Origin: Alisma plantago-aquatica
Taxonomy: Eukaryota; Streptophyta; Magnoliopsida; Alismatales; Alismataceae
NCBI GenBank assembly: GCA_963693085.1
Contig: OY856410.1
Coordinates: forward strand, 888,101,835-888,165,834
Length of the DNA stretch: 64,000 nt
Reading direction: 5' to 3'
Shown here: piece by piece, positions 25,934 to 37,352 of the stretch
How the letters are laid out: the number at the start of each line of letters is the position of its first letter
Position numbering within the stretch: the stretch's first letter is position 1
Notes under the pieces: model-generated
Databases searched by the model: none
What the model was told of the DNA's origin: nothing
What the model saw: the letters and a program-made list of their open reading frames with translations, nothing else
Position numbers and translations under genes: made by a program

Positions 25934-26525
25934 TTTCTATATCACATTAAAAATTAATTATAAAACTAAGCATTTAATATTGATACTATAAGATGTAAGT
26001 TTTTATTGATACGAAGTTAATTACTTATATACTAAAGTGTACCACCTATTCCATTTATGAATATTTAATCTCATTAGTAACTGTATAATGTTTGTTTAGT
26101 TTTGAAGAAAATTTCAGCAGCATTTCCCATAAGTTCTCCAAGTACACCGATGTAAATGGTAAATAACCACTCACATATGTATCCAGAGAACAAATGAGGA
26201 AATACTACTAAAATTTTCTTCAACACTAAACATACATTATACAGTTACATCCTAAGTGAGATTAAATATCCAAAAACAGTCCCAAACTGGGGACTATCCA
26301 ATATTTACTCCTATGAGTAAATTTTAAACGGGTTTCTAAGTTGATACATGCATAAATGTATTATTGTCTTATTTATATATTAAGTTAAACATCATGCATT
26401 CAATGATCTCATAGATAAACCCTAAAGTGTCAATCTGAGACTATACAATTCTCTTATAATGTAAGGCATTAGGGTCAATATACATCAATATTAGAGGAAC
26501 AAAAAGATTTTAACAAATGCAGTTC

Positions 26526-26760
26526 AGCAACTCAGCCAACACGACTGTGCTACCCAGCACGACCATACTACAGCCACCACGATCGTGCTACCAACCAACA
26601 CGGCCGTGCAACCCAGCACGGCCGTGCTACCTAACAAAAACATACACTCAGCCACAACCACCACGGCCGTGCTACCTAACAAATACATCCACTATGAACC
26701 TTTCCTCAATTGCAACATTACAATAAGAAAAAAATGGTCATGGTTATTGCACAATCGTGC
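26526..26760. repeat. CACGGCCGTGC minisatellite in the CACTA 5' region
   Basis: About nine to ten copies of a unit like CCAGCACGGCCGTGCTACC occur, each centred on a CACGRCCGTG palindrome. They are less regular at the ends. The block lies upstream of the TNP2 start. The open frames over it (26517-26812) have proline/threonine-rich low-complexity translations produced by the repeat and are not genes. Confidence 0.75.
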
Positions 26761-27232
26761 TACTACCACCAGCACCCATCGCTACCCACTGCCGACCCCA
26801 GACCCGATGTAAGACGTAAACGGAGGAGTGAGGCGACATAGACAATACCTTGAGAAGAACCGGTCGGTGAGGGAGCTTGTGCGGGAAACGAACCAGAGAG
26901 ATGTGCACGACCCTTGCAACACCTAAGGCTTCGTTCATCGTCGACTTGCATGGAGGAGTGCACAACCCTTGCATGACGGAGAGTGCACGACCTTTGCATG
27001 ACGGTGACACACGACACGACTTCACGATGGCGGAGGAGTGCACGATGACGACACACGGCTGGACTCTTTGGACAGGGCGGCAGCGTCGGAAGTAGAGATG
27101 AGCTCCTTGGACATGGAGATGGACGTCGACGTCAGAAGGAGGGGTCTCTAGCGCCGTGCTTTCGAGCAAAACGAAATGAAACAGTAATCGATATGTCCTA
27201 GGTCGCGGGTGTATTTGCTAGCAGCCAGACCT
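26761..27232 (-). other. GC-rich 5' untranslated/promoter region of the CACTA element
   Basis: This stretch is clearly richer in G and C than its surroundings and contains repeated words such as GCACGACCCTTGCA. Open frames occur on both strands (for example 26744-27169, minus), but none has a recognisable domain and they overlap each other. Its position between the right end and TNP2, upstream of the transposase, suggests a promoter and leader. That is inference. Confidence 0.4.
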
Positions 27233-27649
27233 GTAGTGTTGGTTAACTGAGAAAATCGTCGCTACAGCCGTGCTCTATAGCGACGGCTAAACCAAAAAAC
27301 TGTCGCTACAGCCTAAGTGGTGCCTAAATTTTTGTAAACCATCTATAAGGTCAGTTATTTTAAAAAACCGACCCTACAGGTCAGTGTCTATAAGGTCGGT
27401 TATCCTTAAAAACCGACGCTAGAGGTCCAAAGCGGTGCCCGCATTTTAGTTTGACACTATAACATCGGTTATTTGGCATACCCGATGCTATAGATCGACG
27501 CGTGAAGCCAAAATCGCGTGAATGTTTTCAGCGGGAAACCTGTAAGGTCGGTTTTTATGATAAAACCGATGCAATAGTCTATTAGGTCGGTTATTCTAAT
27601 AAAAATGACGCTATGGGTAGCGACGTTACTGGCCAAAAATGTAGTAGTG
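27233..27649. repeat. Right subterminal repeats of the CACTA element
   Basis: Repeats of CTATAAGGTCGGTTATTTTAA and CTATAGCGACGG-like words in both orientations mirror the left subterminal block. They end in the terminal repeat GTAGTAGTG at 27641-27649. Confidence 0.75.
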
Positions 27650-28379
27650 CAATTTCAAGATGAAGGTACTATTGGGATTAGAATATATTGTAACATGAGT
27701 TTATGATGATATTATCAAATTATGAGACATTAAGTCATTATTAAGTTGCAAGATGAGATTCAATAAGATTCCTACTATAAGATTTTAGATTCAAGTTCAG
27801 ATGAATGTATGAAGATTAGACTTAATGAGATTTTATAGAAATTGAGTTACCTTGTCAAGAATTACATTCTTTTAGATATTAGATACTCGAGAACTCTCAT
27901 ATAATTAGTATTCCCATATTTAGTTTAGATCCTTTCCCTAAGCCTTTAGGTTTAGTTGTCATATATCTACTATCAAAAGTAAGTCATTCTATCAAATCAA
28001 AGTATTAGATTATGATTGGTTCAGATAATAAGACTATCGGATTTAGAGTTAAACTTAGGTTACTCATTGTGTGGGTAGTTAGATGTTGAATAACGATACA
28101 TGATAAGGGGTTTAGACCCAATCTCAGTAATTGAGATTCATATTCATATTCAGAAATAAATTCAGTTTAGAGCTAAAGAATAATAGAACATAGTTAGAGA
28201 TAATAGATTAAGATCAAAGTTGAGAAACTAAAAACAAAATCAGAGATAAGAGATTACGACTTAGACATAAGAATAAATTCAAAGATAAGATATTCAAATT
28301 CAGAGATAAGAGAACATAGAAAGAAAACAACATCAGAACATTAATACATTATAGGATAAGTCCTCACCAGAGACCTCTG

Positions 28380-28556
28380 GGATGATTCAAAGGGTGCAAC
28401 ACACCAGACACTGCGGGTGTCACAGAGGGCACATTGTGCCAATAGAGGGTGCATTGCACCATAGAGGACACTTCAAAGTCAACAGAGGGCATGTAGTGCC
28501 AACATAGGGTGTGTTGCACCATAGAGGACACTTCGGTGTCAACAGAGGAGGACTTA
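28380..28556 (+). repeat. Array of small hairpins in the left LTR of the LARD-like element
   Basis: Consecutive short inverted repeats occur: GGCACATTGTGCC, GGTGCATTGCACC and GACACTTCGGTGTC (28527-28540), joined by AACAGAGG / ATAGAGG linkers. The last has a 5-bp stem closed around TTCG, which in RNA is the stable C(UUCG)G tetraloop. The corresponding block in the other LTR is 33640-33800 with changed loops. Confidence 0.6.
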
Positions 28557-29217
28557 GAGTATAATGGTGGCCACAGTTAGATAAAAATCATAAATAAAAG
28601 ACACCTCAATTTAGAGCATGTTTATCATGTCATACATGAGGATGATGAGAGAGATTAAGATAAGATATTTATAACCCAGTCACTTTGGTGTAGGTCATGA
28701 TACCCAGAGTACAAGCCTCCAGAAAAGACAGAGGAGAAAAGTAAGAGTTAGAGAAAATTAGAGATAATATATTTTCAGATTTTATTCAAAGTTTGATGTT
28801 AGTTTCATATCTATAATGTCTGAGAATCTTTTGTAACATTTTAGTTCTTTAGCAATGTATGTTTTAGAATACTCATGCCACTTACTCTAATGACTGTTTT
28901 TCCCAACATGGCTGGGGACACGATGTCCCTAGGTTTTGGAGCAGCTGAAGATCAAAGGAACAAGAAAAGGACTAGGATTTTTCCAAGTAGAGCCTGGCGG
29001 GGTTCCATGTACCAACATGATCTAGAGTTTAAACATCTACTCTTCATGCTTAGTATGTTACCAAATAGATCAAATTTTTGGATGTAGTTTCCTTTTTGAC
29101 AAGAACTAATCAATTTTTAATCAATGCAAAGTGTTTTCATTTACTTTCATTTCAAAGAATTGCATTTTGTGACACCCTTTAGTGATATTAATGTAATGTG
29201 AAAATTGGGGTGTTACA

Positions 29218-29965
29218 ATATGGTATCAGAGCGATTTTGGTAAATGGCCAATAGGAAAACATGAATCTCATAATCACCTTAGAATGAATTAGGGTTTAGC
29301 AATGGATTCCCAAGGAAGGATACCATGACTTAGAATGATTAGAGTTTCACCTACGAAGAGATATAGATGTTCGAAATTGATGATTACCTTGTTTAGATAT
29401 AAAGTATCAACCTAACCCTAGCTAATGATATAGCATCTCCAAACTCAATGGTTATGTCCATCCAATTGGGAGTTGACTAGGAATATCATGAGCATGAGAC
29501 CTTATATCCATTTCTCCTTTCTTACTAGTGCATGTGGTATGGGACATGTGTATTAGTAGGTTAGTGAGAGGTAGCATGTTAGGATCCCACATCTCTGGGT
29601 GTGTGCTTGATCACCACATATCTAGGAATGTGGTGGGTACCTAAAGGACCCAAGGTTAGATAGTCATCTACACCTAGTGTTAGAAAGTCATGTCAAAGTT
29701 GAGTTAGATGCCCTAAATATATTTATGAGTTGATGTGATAAATCCTAAGTACATATTGAGAAGGAGACCAAAGTAATAGTTAATCCATGTTCACATGGAT
29801 ATTTTATTAAATTTAGATGCCATATATGTATCTTTAATCCAAAATATTGGACATAATTGAACCTTGAAAAGTAAATTGCCAATAAATGAAAAGGTCAGAC
29901 AAACCCTAAGGAGGGCAGTGCCCTAGAAATTTCAAGGACGAAAGTTGTTTTAAGGTGGATAGAAT
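29218..29965 (+). mobile_element. Non-coding internal region of the LARD-like element
   Basis: Only about 750 bp separate the LTRs. No frame resembles gag or pol. It begins with the primer binding site and ends with ATTTCAAGGACGAAAG and a purine-rich stretch (AAGGTGGATAGAAT) next to the 3' LTR, as expected of a polypurine tract. Confidence 0.75.
29221..29232 (+). promoter_or_regulatory. Primer binding site of the LARD-like element
   Basis: TGGTATCAGAGC is a perfect initiator-Met tRNA primer site, 3 bases after the LTR end (GTTACA-ATA). Confidence 0.9.
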
Positions 29966-32900
29966 AGTAACATCCCAAATTGCCAAGAATAATCTAAGGG
30001 TTATAATGTAGTATTAATCAAATAAGTTTATTTGAGGGTCTTAAATCAAAGATATTATGAAATGAAATTTCATAGAGATTAATGGAGAAATAAGAACAAA
30101 ATGTGACTCAAGATACTTATCCCCTTTCATATGTGCATTGTGAATTTTAATTAATTCAAAAATGATGTGCCATTAGTTTTCTTTTTCCTTTTATCTTTCC
30201 TCCAAAGAATTTGCTCAAAAGGGCATAATAGGTAGAAGGAATAGTTTTTGAATGAGTAAAAAGTATTGAACTCGAAATTTGACTTAATAGATCAAAAAGG
30301 AAACTATTTTCCCCAATTGCCTAATGCATTATTACATTTAATTCAAGTTAAATGGCCTTTATATAAATTATGGTTATAGCCTGTGAAAAACGAAAATATA
30401 AAGGCATAGGAATAATCTAGACCACTTATTGCACATGTGGTCCAAATTTGGGTTCATTTTGACCACGTTTGACCCTCAAAATTGACCAGGGAAGAGTTAC
30501 ATATAGTTTTCAATGCCATTAAATTGAAATTATCATTTAATGTATCAATGCACTAAAGGATTGCATTAATCTCCTATCACGTGTTACATTATTTCATTTT
30601 TTTCCTCTATGCGTACCATAAAATGGCCCAGGTTTAGTGCATTCATGATCCGATGGCTCTGCACTCATCCTCTACCTCCGCTCTATTTGTGAGTCAGAGA
30701 TCGTTTTATAGTGTTGTCTTCCCAATTGCATTCTCACTCTTAACTCCACCATTTTGCGAGATTTCTTCTCTATTAACCTCAACTCGCCCTCCCGAACCAA
30801 AGTAGTTGTATCTCGTCCTCTCTCCCTCTATGTAAATTAAATGCCGAATCAGGCTTTCTCCACGTCTCGTGGTCTGAGTTGCAAAGGGCGTCAATGGTCG
30901 TTTCTTTCCTATCTAAGGGATAAAGGATGATCCTTAGGCCTCACAAATTCCTCCTCCTATGTAAATTGTACCCCTTGAGCCCTGAGATACCCTCCCTTAA
31001 TCGGCCTCCACCTACAGCCTCCGCCATCATGTTTTAGACCTCAACGTGGTTTTCTCTACAATGGGTACCCACTGAGCATCTACAAACCCCTACCCTCCTT
31101 TTCCTTTTTCCAGTTTTCTATGTTGTGGATTCAACCACCATATCCTATAGCCAAGCTTTTGGACCTAGATGACATTCAACGCTAGTCTGCTTTAGTGCTC
31201 CTCGAACCATATAAACTCCTCTTAAAGCTTCATGCTCAGTCACGAAATTTTTTCTTATCCTTTATGACACATATTCACATATTTTCCTCAAGCTTCAAGC
31301 TTCAACCTTCTCAAATTACGGTTACCATTCTCACGCTCATGTTCTCCATTAAACCTGAGCAATAGATCTTTGAATCTGGCTTGAGGTGTGGGAGCAGACG
31401 GTCATGTTGTTTCCTTGGGTTTGATCTCCTTTCATGTCCCTCTTCTCCTCGCACCTCCCTGCCCTGTACCGACATGTCGGCGGTGAGAGCTTCGGCTCTA
31501 GGAAAACACATAGCCTCATTGATGGCTTGCTAGGTTCGACACAACTTGGAGCACTAGCAGTGCATGACCTCACCTCATATGGGAAACTCTCTCCCAGATT
31601 CTCAGCCTGAGGTCACAACAAGAGAAGCTCGTCGCTATGGGGCAAGTTGGAAACAATGGTAAGGGTATGATTACGCCGATGCCCATGCTAGTGAGTGAAT
31701 TATATCACAGGGGCATTTCTGCCCTTTAAACATGTTTAGTCTTCCAGTCATGCGCGTCGCTTGGCCACAAGGATGAATCATATTGGGCCACACAAGATTT
31801 AGGCCGGAATAACTGTGCGCTAAGTAGAATTTTGAAGCCCACATGGCCTTTTCATGATTTTTCATTGAGTTATTATTTTGAAATATATAAAAAATACACA
31901 AAAATTCTGGTTAAAAAGGATTTTAATTTTTCTATTGATTATATCTATTTTCAAAGTCTATTTCCATTTTAAAAATCCTAGTTTGCTAACGAGCTAGAAT
32001 TAGGGTTAAGGTGATGAGTAAAATACAAAATGATATGTCCGCTTTTATGAAAAATCTATTTAGGGTTCAATTAACCCCATGAATGTGACCAAGGTTTCTT
32101 CAACCTAAGGAGAGAAAATGGATCTTCTTTTGAAAAAAGTAAGTGGTTCATGCCCATGAGTATCTATGTTTATCAACCCTAGTGCATTTACATGATTCTT
32201 AATTAAAACCTTCATGTCCAATATCCTAAGTCAAGATTTGCAAGCAAGATTTTATGTGCTTATGATTGTAGAATTTCATATGCTCAATACTTTAAGTAGT
32301 GATGGGTTATGGAATGATTCAAGTTCATGAATTATGTTCATAAGAAGGTAAAAGAATATATTTCTATCATATCCCTTAGAGATGTTCTGTATGGATACTC
32401 AGGACTACAAGATAAGAAATGAAAAATAATATTGCCATCCTACCATGGTTATGTGATATAACCATGTATTAGGATTTTAAGTACAAATATGTTATTAGGA
32501 TCCCTCGTGTATATATATGATCATATATTAATATTTCAAGTAGAAACATGCTATTAAGATTTCCCTCATTTATAGATATAACCATGTGCCAAGAATTCAA
32601 GTAGAAACATGTCATCAAGGTTTCTTATACATGTACAGATCTAAGAATTAAGAAGTTAAATAGATTCCTTAGAATGATTTGTGCCTAAAAGTTAAGTACT
32701 ATTTGAGAATATGAGTGTTGAACATGGTAAAACATGGTCCAATTTTCAAGATAAAGGTATTATTGGGATTTTAATATATTGTAACATGAGTTTATGATGA
32801 TATTATCAAATTATGAGACATTAAGTCAAGATTAAGTTACAAGATGAGATTCTATAAGATTTCTACGTCAAGATTTAAGATTCAATTTCATATGAATGTA

Positions 32901-34469
32901 TTAATATTAGACTTAATGAGATGTTATAGAAATTGAGTTACCTTGTCAAGAATTACATTCTTTTAGATATTTGATACTTGAGAACTCTCATATACTTAGT
33001 ATTCACATATTTAGTTTAGATCCTTTCCCTAAGCATTTAGTCTTAGTTTTCATATATCTAGTATCAAAATTTAAGTCATTTTATCAAATCAAAGTATTAG
33101 ATTATGATTGGTTCAGATAATAAGACTATCAAATTTAGAGTTAGACTTAGGTTACTCATTGTGTGGTAATCAGTATTAGATTATGATTGGTTCAGATAAT
33201 AAGACTATCAGATTTAGATTTAGACTTAGGTTACTCATTGTGTGGGTAATCAATATTAGATTATGATTGGTTCAGACAATAAGACTATCAGAATTCGAGT
33301 TAGACTTAGGTTACTCATTGTGTGGATAATCAGATGTTGAATAAAGAAACTTGATAAGGGTTCTAGGCCCAATCGCAGTAATTGAGATTCATATTTTTAT
33401 TTAGAAATAGATTCAAGTTAGAGCTAAAGAATACTAGAACATAGTCTGAGATAATAGATTAATATCAAAGTTAAGAAACTAAGAACAAAGTCAGAGATAA
33501 GAGATTAAGACTCAGAGATAAGCAAAAATTCAAAGATAAGAGGTTTAGATTCATAGATAAGAAAATAGAGAAAGAAAATAACATCAGAACATTAATACAT
33601 TATAGGATAAGTCCTCACTAGAGAGTCTTGGTACAATCCAGAGGGCATAATGCGCTAAACACTGCGAGTGTCACAGTGGAGACGTTGTGCCAACAAAGGG
33701 TGCATTAAACCATAGAGGACACTTCAGTTTCAATAGAGGGCATGCAGTGCCAACAGAGGGGGTGTTGCACCATAGAGGACACTTCAGTGTCAATAGAGGA
33801 GGACTTATTGTGTAATGCTGGATAAAAATCGTAAATAAAAGATACCTTAGTGTGGAGCATGTTTATCATCTCATCCACGAGGATGATGAGAGAGATTAAG
33901 ATAAGATATTTATAACCCATTCACTTTGGTGTAGGTCATGAGACTCATAGTATAGGTCTCCATAAAAGACAGAGGAGAAAGATAAGAGTTAAATAAATTT
34001 AGAGATAATATATTTTCATATTTTAATCATATTTTGATGTTAGTTTCATATTTATAATGTCCATGAATTTTTTGTAACATTTTGGTTCTTTAGAAATTTA
34101 TATTTTAGAATACTCTTGCCACTTACTCTAACTATTATTTTCCCCAATGCATGGATGGGGATGCGGTGTCCGTAGGTTTTAAAGCAACTGAAGATCAAAG
34201 GAACAAGCAAAGGACTAGGAGTTTTTCAAGTAGAGCCTGGTGGTGTGCCATTTACCAAGATGATCCAGAGTTTTAAACATCTTTTCTTCATGCTTAGTAT
34301 GTTACCAAATAGATAAATTTTTTGGATATAGTTTCCTTTTAGACAAGAACTATGTATGAATCAATTTTTAATCAATGAAAAGTGTTTTCATTTACTTTAA
34401 TTGCAAAGCATAGCATTTTGTGACACCCTTCAATGATATTCATGTAATTTGAAAATGTGGGGTATTACA
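29966..34469 (+). repeat. 3' LTR of the LARD-like element
   Basis: It is about 4.5 kb and collinear with the left LTR. It keeps the uninterrupted CACTA target region near 32740-32760 (CATGGTCCAATTTTCAAG). It is longer than the left LTR mainly because of a triplicated segment of about 80 bp at 33093-33332. Short open frames (30706-30894, 31311-31573, 31671-31901, 33705-33920) have no recognisable domain and similar frames are not conserved in the other LTR. Confidence 0.85.
33093..33332 (+). repeat. Three tandem copies of an 80-bp segment in the 3' LTR
   Basis: The unit runs from TATTAGATTATGATTGGTTC to TTACTCATTGTGTGG and occurs three times here but once in the left LTR (about 28005-28085). 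The duplication therefore arose after insertion, or in one LTR only. Confidence 0.85.
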
Positions 34470-35316
34470 CATCACCTGGAGACTCATCATGTGGGCTCGT
34501 CCTTCCTCTAGAATAAGCAATCAATGAGTGGTCTCAAAGTACTCAAATAATTGTTTTGGTTCAAGTAAAGTAATCACTGGTCCCACTAAGCACCATAAGG
34601 TCACTTAGAATACTAGGAGCTCACTAGGGACATAAAATGTAGCCAATCAATGTACCAGTAATCTGCCTAGGGCAAAAAATGCTAAAGATATGGGTCCTTA
34701 AAGCACCAGCCCTAGGAAAGATCCAACAGACCACGACTCCTAGCCCTATGGTAGTGGTACCAACCGTGCACCCTCGCTAGTCACAACGGAGGCATACCAA
34801 TTCCATGCTCTACCAAAAACACTATTGCCTCTTAAAAGGGCAAGGAGAAGAAAACTAATTACATAGGAGTCCCTGCTAGAACGACAGAGGAAGAGATTGG
34901 CTAGGTCTCCATTCTAGCTATTACTACTATGAAGGTACCGCCAACACCTAAGCTTTACAAGGAAACCAATGTGGAAGGGTCAGCCATAATCTAGTTCCTA
35001 AACGAACCCAAGTGGGGTGTCATAGGATGAAGTGATGCCAAATTCCCTATCACACTGAGAAGCAGTCATGAAGACTTTAGAAAGGGCCTATGTCTTAAAA
35101 GATGTGAGGCTAGAAACGCTTGCAACCATCATCATGTTAATCACGACCCCTCATCTGATATCATTCTATGAAGATGAGATTCCAACCCAGGGAAGTCACA
35201 ACATACCCTTATTAATCACATCAATATACAACAACCTTAAGATACATTCTTATTTTGTTTACAATGGCACATGCCTCAACATGTGTCACTTAAAGACACT
35301 CATCAGTTTGAGGAAG
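34470..35316 (+). pseudogene. Tat/Ogre-like gag-protease frame, decayed 3' part
   Basis: This continues the host element broken at 15855. The translation near 34945-35090 gives a segment like the EAEEFL..IK.S pre-protease region (KLYKETNVEGSAIIWFLNEP). Near 35068-35316 it gives MKTLERAYVLKDV, then ISFYEDEIPTQGSHN and YNGTCLNMCHLKTL, the order of the Tat-lineage aspartic protease. The catalytic Asp-Asn/Thr-Gly triplet is changed (YNG), and frameshifts separate the parts. The frame ends where the Athila LTR begins. Confidence 0.65.
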
Positions 35317-37017
35317 TGATGTGTGTGTTTTATATGGACTTTTTGCACATTATCACACATAATTTCAGCTCATTATGTCCCAATTTAGCCTCTATTCATA
35401 TTTATTTTGTCACACTTTTTAGTTTCTTTGCTTATTACATGATGTTGATTACAGATATGTATTAAAAATGTCAAATTGGAGATAGCCTAACTCAAATCCA
35501 ACCTCAATGGGACTTCTCCAAGTTTTATAGCTGATCCAAAGCCATTTCCTGAAGAAACAACACAAGACACGATGTGTCTTTTAAGAGACACGGTGTGTTC
35601 ATTTACAAGCAGCCTCACGGGACAAAGAACACGTCGTGTGTTATTAAACATGTGGCGTGTGATTCTCCAACAGCTTCTAGCCTAGAGAAGAGGAAGTGGC
35701 GACATGGCATGTTTCTTAGAAGACACAATGTGTTCCTGGTACATGAAGACCATATCCACCTTCCTGCCAAAGCACACGACATGCGTTTATTCAAAAACGC
35801 CATGTGCCCTTCACTTGATTCAAATATAGGAGGTGGAGACATGGTGTGTTTATTTCCTACACGCTGTGTACCTCATTACAGTGACAATTCTAAGCAAGAA
35901 CAAACAACATGACACGACGTGTTCTTCAACAAACACTCCGTGTCGTTATCAGTTTCTGTAAAAATGAAAACGACTGCCTCTCATTTTAAAAGTGGATTGG
36001 AGCCCAATAGGCAGTTATGCTCAGTCATTTTGAAGTGTTTTACACCCAAGAGAAGTTCTAGAGCAGAGGACGGTGGTTTTGGGGTAGAAGAAGGTGGTTT
36101 CTTGCAAGAGAACCCCCCATTCTACTTCATTTCTTCTCCATTTTCTTCTCTAAAGGTGCAACAGAGCTACTCCCTTCATTCAAGTTTTCTGGGAGGGAAG
36201 TTTGTCCAAGTTGGAGCTATCCCAAGGGGTGGAACTTCATCCTCTAGATGGAGTTCTCTCCTCTTATCCTGCATCTATGGTTCCTCTAGCTTTTTCCTTC
36301 TCTTAAGCATGCAAAATTCTGAAATTACTATCATGTATTTGCACATCTTCACTATGGATGAGTAGAGCTCTTTGTTGAGCATGAGAGAGTAGCTCCCATG
36401 CCAATGTTCATGTGAACTTGAAATTCATGCTTATTGTTGTTTTGATTTGCTTTCTTCCATGGATGCATATGGTGTTTTATTGCTTGTATGCTTGGCTGGC
36501 CACCTTTTATACATGTTTTATGCTTGCCTTGTCCTTCAGGAGAATGCATTAGGGAGTATGGAGTAGGATCTATGGCAATATCCTCTTGACCACGAGAGTG
36601 GCTAGAGATTATTTAGGTTTTTGATTGTATTCGACACTAAACATAGACACGAGAGCGTTATGTGAAGTTGAGAACCATCTCATGGCATTGGGAAATGCAT
36701 GAAAATGACAACCTCCTTACTTATTAAATAGTGATCCTTATTTCATATGTTCATGTGATATGATGGTAATGGTAGCGAAATCTTATGCTCAAGTTTCTAA
36801 TCATTTAATCAACACTATTGTTAAATATTTTTGCTCTAGTTTCCACTTTTAGTGTGTAATCAATCAAATTTTTATAACCCGATTTAGATTTATGAAAGTT
36901 AACATGTTTGCGCCTAACTAGCCTAGCTCCTCGTGTTCGACACTCGACTACATTGACTCCCATATACTTGCGGGTAATTAGTGAGTTAAAATCTTTTCCT
37001 TTCTAAAACTCTCAACA
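35317..37017 (+). repeat. 5' LTR of an Athila element
   Basis: It starts TGATGTGTGTGTTTTATATGG, a decayed form of the usual Athila LTR start, and ends CTCTCAACA before the primer site. Near the end it has TTCGACACTCGACTACATTG and GCGGGTAATTAGTGAG, a conserved Athila segment. It is about 1.7 kb. The 3' LTR is not in the window. The 148-codon frame at 35919-36365 lies wholly inside the LTR and is not a gene. Confidence 0.75.
35548..35948. repeat. ACACGnnGTGT palindrome cluster in the Athila LTR
   Basis: About a dozen short palindrome-like words such as ACACGATGTGTC, ACACGGTGTG, ACACGTCGTGTG and ACACGACGTGT occur at intervals of roughly 30 bp. Several are degraded by C-to-T or G-to-A changes (ACATGGCATGT, ACACAATGTGT). 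Confidence 0.75.
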
Positions 37018-37023
37018 AGTTTT

Positions 37024-37041
37024 TGGCACTGAATCCAGGGA
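37024..37041 (+). promoter_or_regulatory. Degenerate Athila primer binding site (tRNA-Asp type)
   Basis: TGGCACTGAATCCAGGGA lies 6 bases after the LTR. It resembles the Asp-tRNA-complementary site usual in Athila (TGGCGCCGTTGCCGGGGA), with about six changes. Confidence 0.6.
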
Positions 37042-37352
37042 GCTATGATAATTTTTAGTTAGAGTAAAAGTGTTAACTAGTAATTAAGACTAAATCACCA
37101 TCTTTGCATTCTATTTTGCGATGCCTCTTAGTTTTGTGACTCTCACTCAAATCTTACTTTTTAGGTTGCATGCGTCATTTTAAGAGAGGTCTACAAACCT
37201 CCATCTTCTTAGATCTGGAGATAGAACAAACTTTTAGTAGCCATAGATGAGCAAGGAGGAGTGAGAACTCTTCAAGATTAGAGGGATCACAACCATCACC
37301 ACCACCACCATCTTCTTCATCCTATGAAGAAGCCACATAAGAAGATCTAACC

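Larger units (their letters stand above)
18667..27649 (-). mobile_element. CACTA (En/Spm-type) DNA transposon, complete ends
   Basis: The left end reads CACTAGTACAGAAATGG. The complement of the right end reads CACTACTACATTTTTGG. Both begin with the family hallmark CACTA. The 3-bp target duplication CAA is at 18664-18666 and 27650-27652. The host LTR's partner copy near 32740-32760 has the unoccupied site. Length is 8,983 bp. Subterminal regions carry repeated TATAGCGTCGGTTTTTTAA-like words. Both genes, TNP2 and a second transposase gene with a Ulp1-like domain, are on the minus strand. Both contain stop codons, so this copy is not autonomous. Confidence 0.95.
15856..29217 (+). repeat. 5' LTR of the LARD-like element, split by CACTA
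   Basis: The LTR halves are 15856-18666 and 27650-29217 (about 4.38 kb once the CACTA element and one CAA are discounted). They align with 29966-34469 from the first base (GTAACATCCCAAA) to the last (GTTACA). Conserved landmarks include the GAGCCTGAGGTCACA block, the CATGGTTATGTGATATAACC block and the hairpin-rich 28380-28560 segment. Confidence 0.85.
15856..34469 (+). mobile_element. Non-coding LTR retrotransposon (LARD-like) interrupted by a CACTA element
   Basis: Two long LTRs (15856-29217, which contains the CACTA insertion, and 29966-34469) flank an internal region of only about 750 bp with no coding capacity. LTR ends read (C/A)GTAACATCCC and GTTACA, decayed from TG..CA. A primer binding site at 29221-29232 fixes plus orientation. 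Without the CACTA element the whole is about 9.6 kb, of which more than 90 percent is LTR. It is a large non-autonomous derivative and must depend on proteins from another Ty3 element. It sits in a Tat-like gag-protease frame. Confidence 0.85.

Noticed and set aside
26744..27169. 141-codon minus-strand frame in the GC-rich CACTA leader
   Set aside because: It overlaps other open frames on both strands, which is usual for GC-rich DNA, and shows no recognisable domain.
35919..36365. 148-codon open frame on the plus strand
   Set aside because: It lies wholly inside the Athila LTR, has no domain, and its composition follows the LTR sequence.
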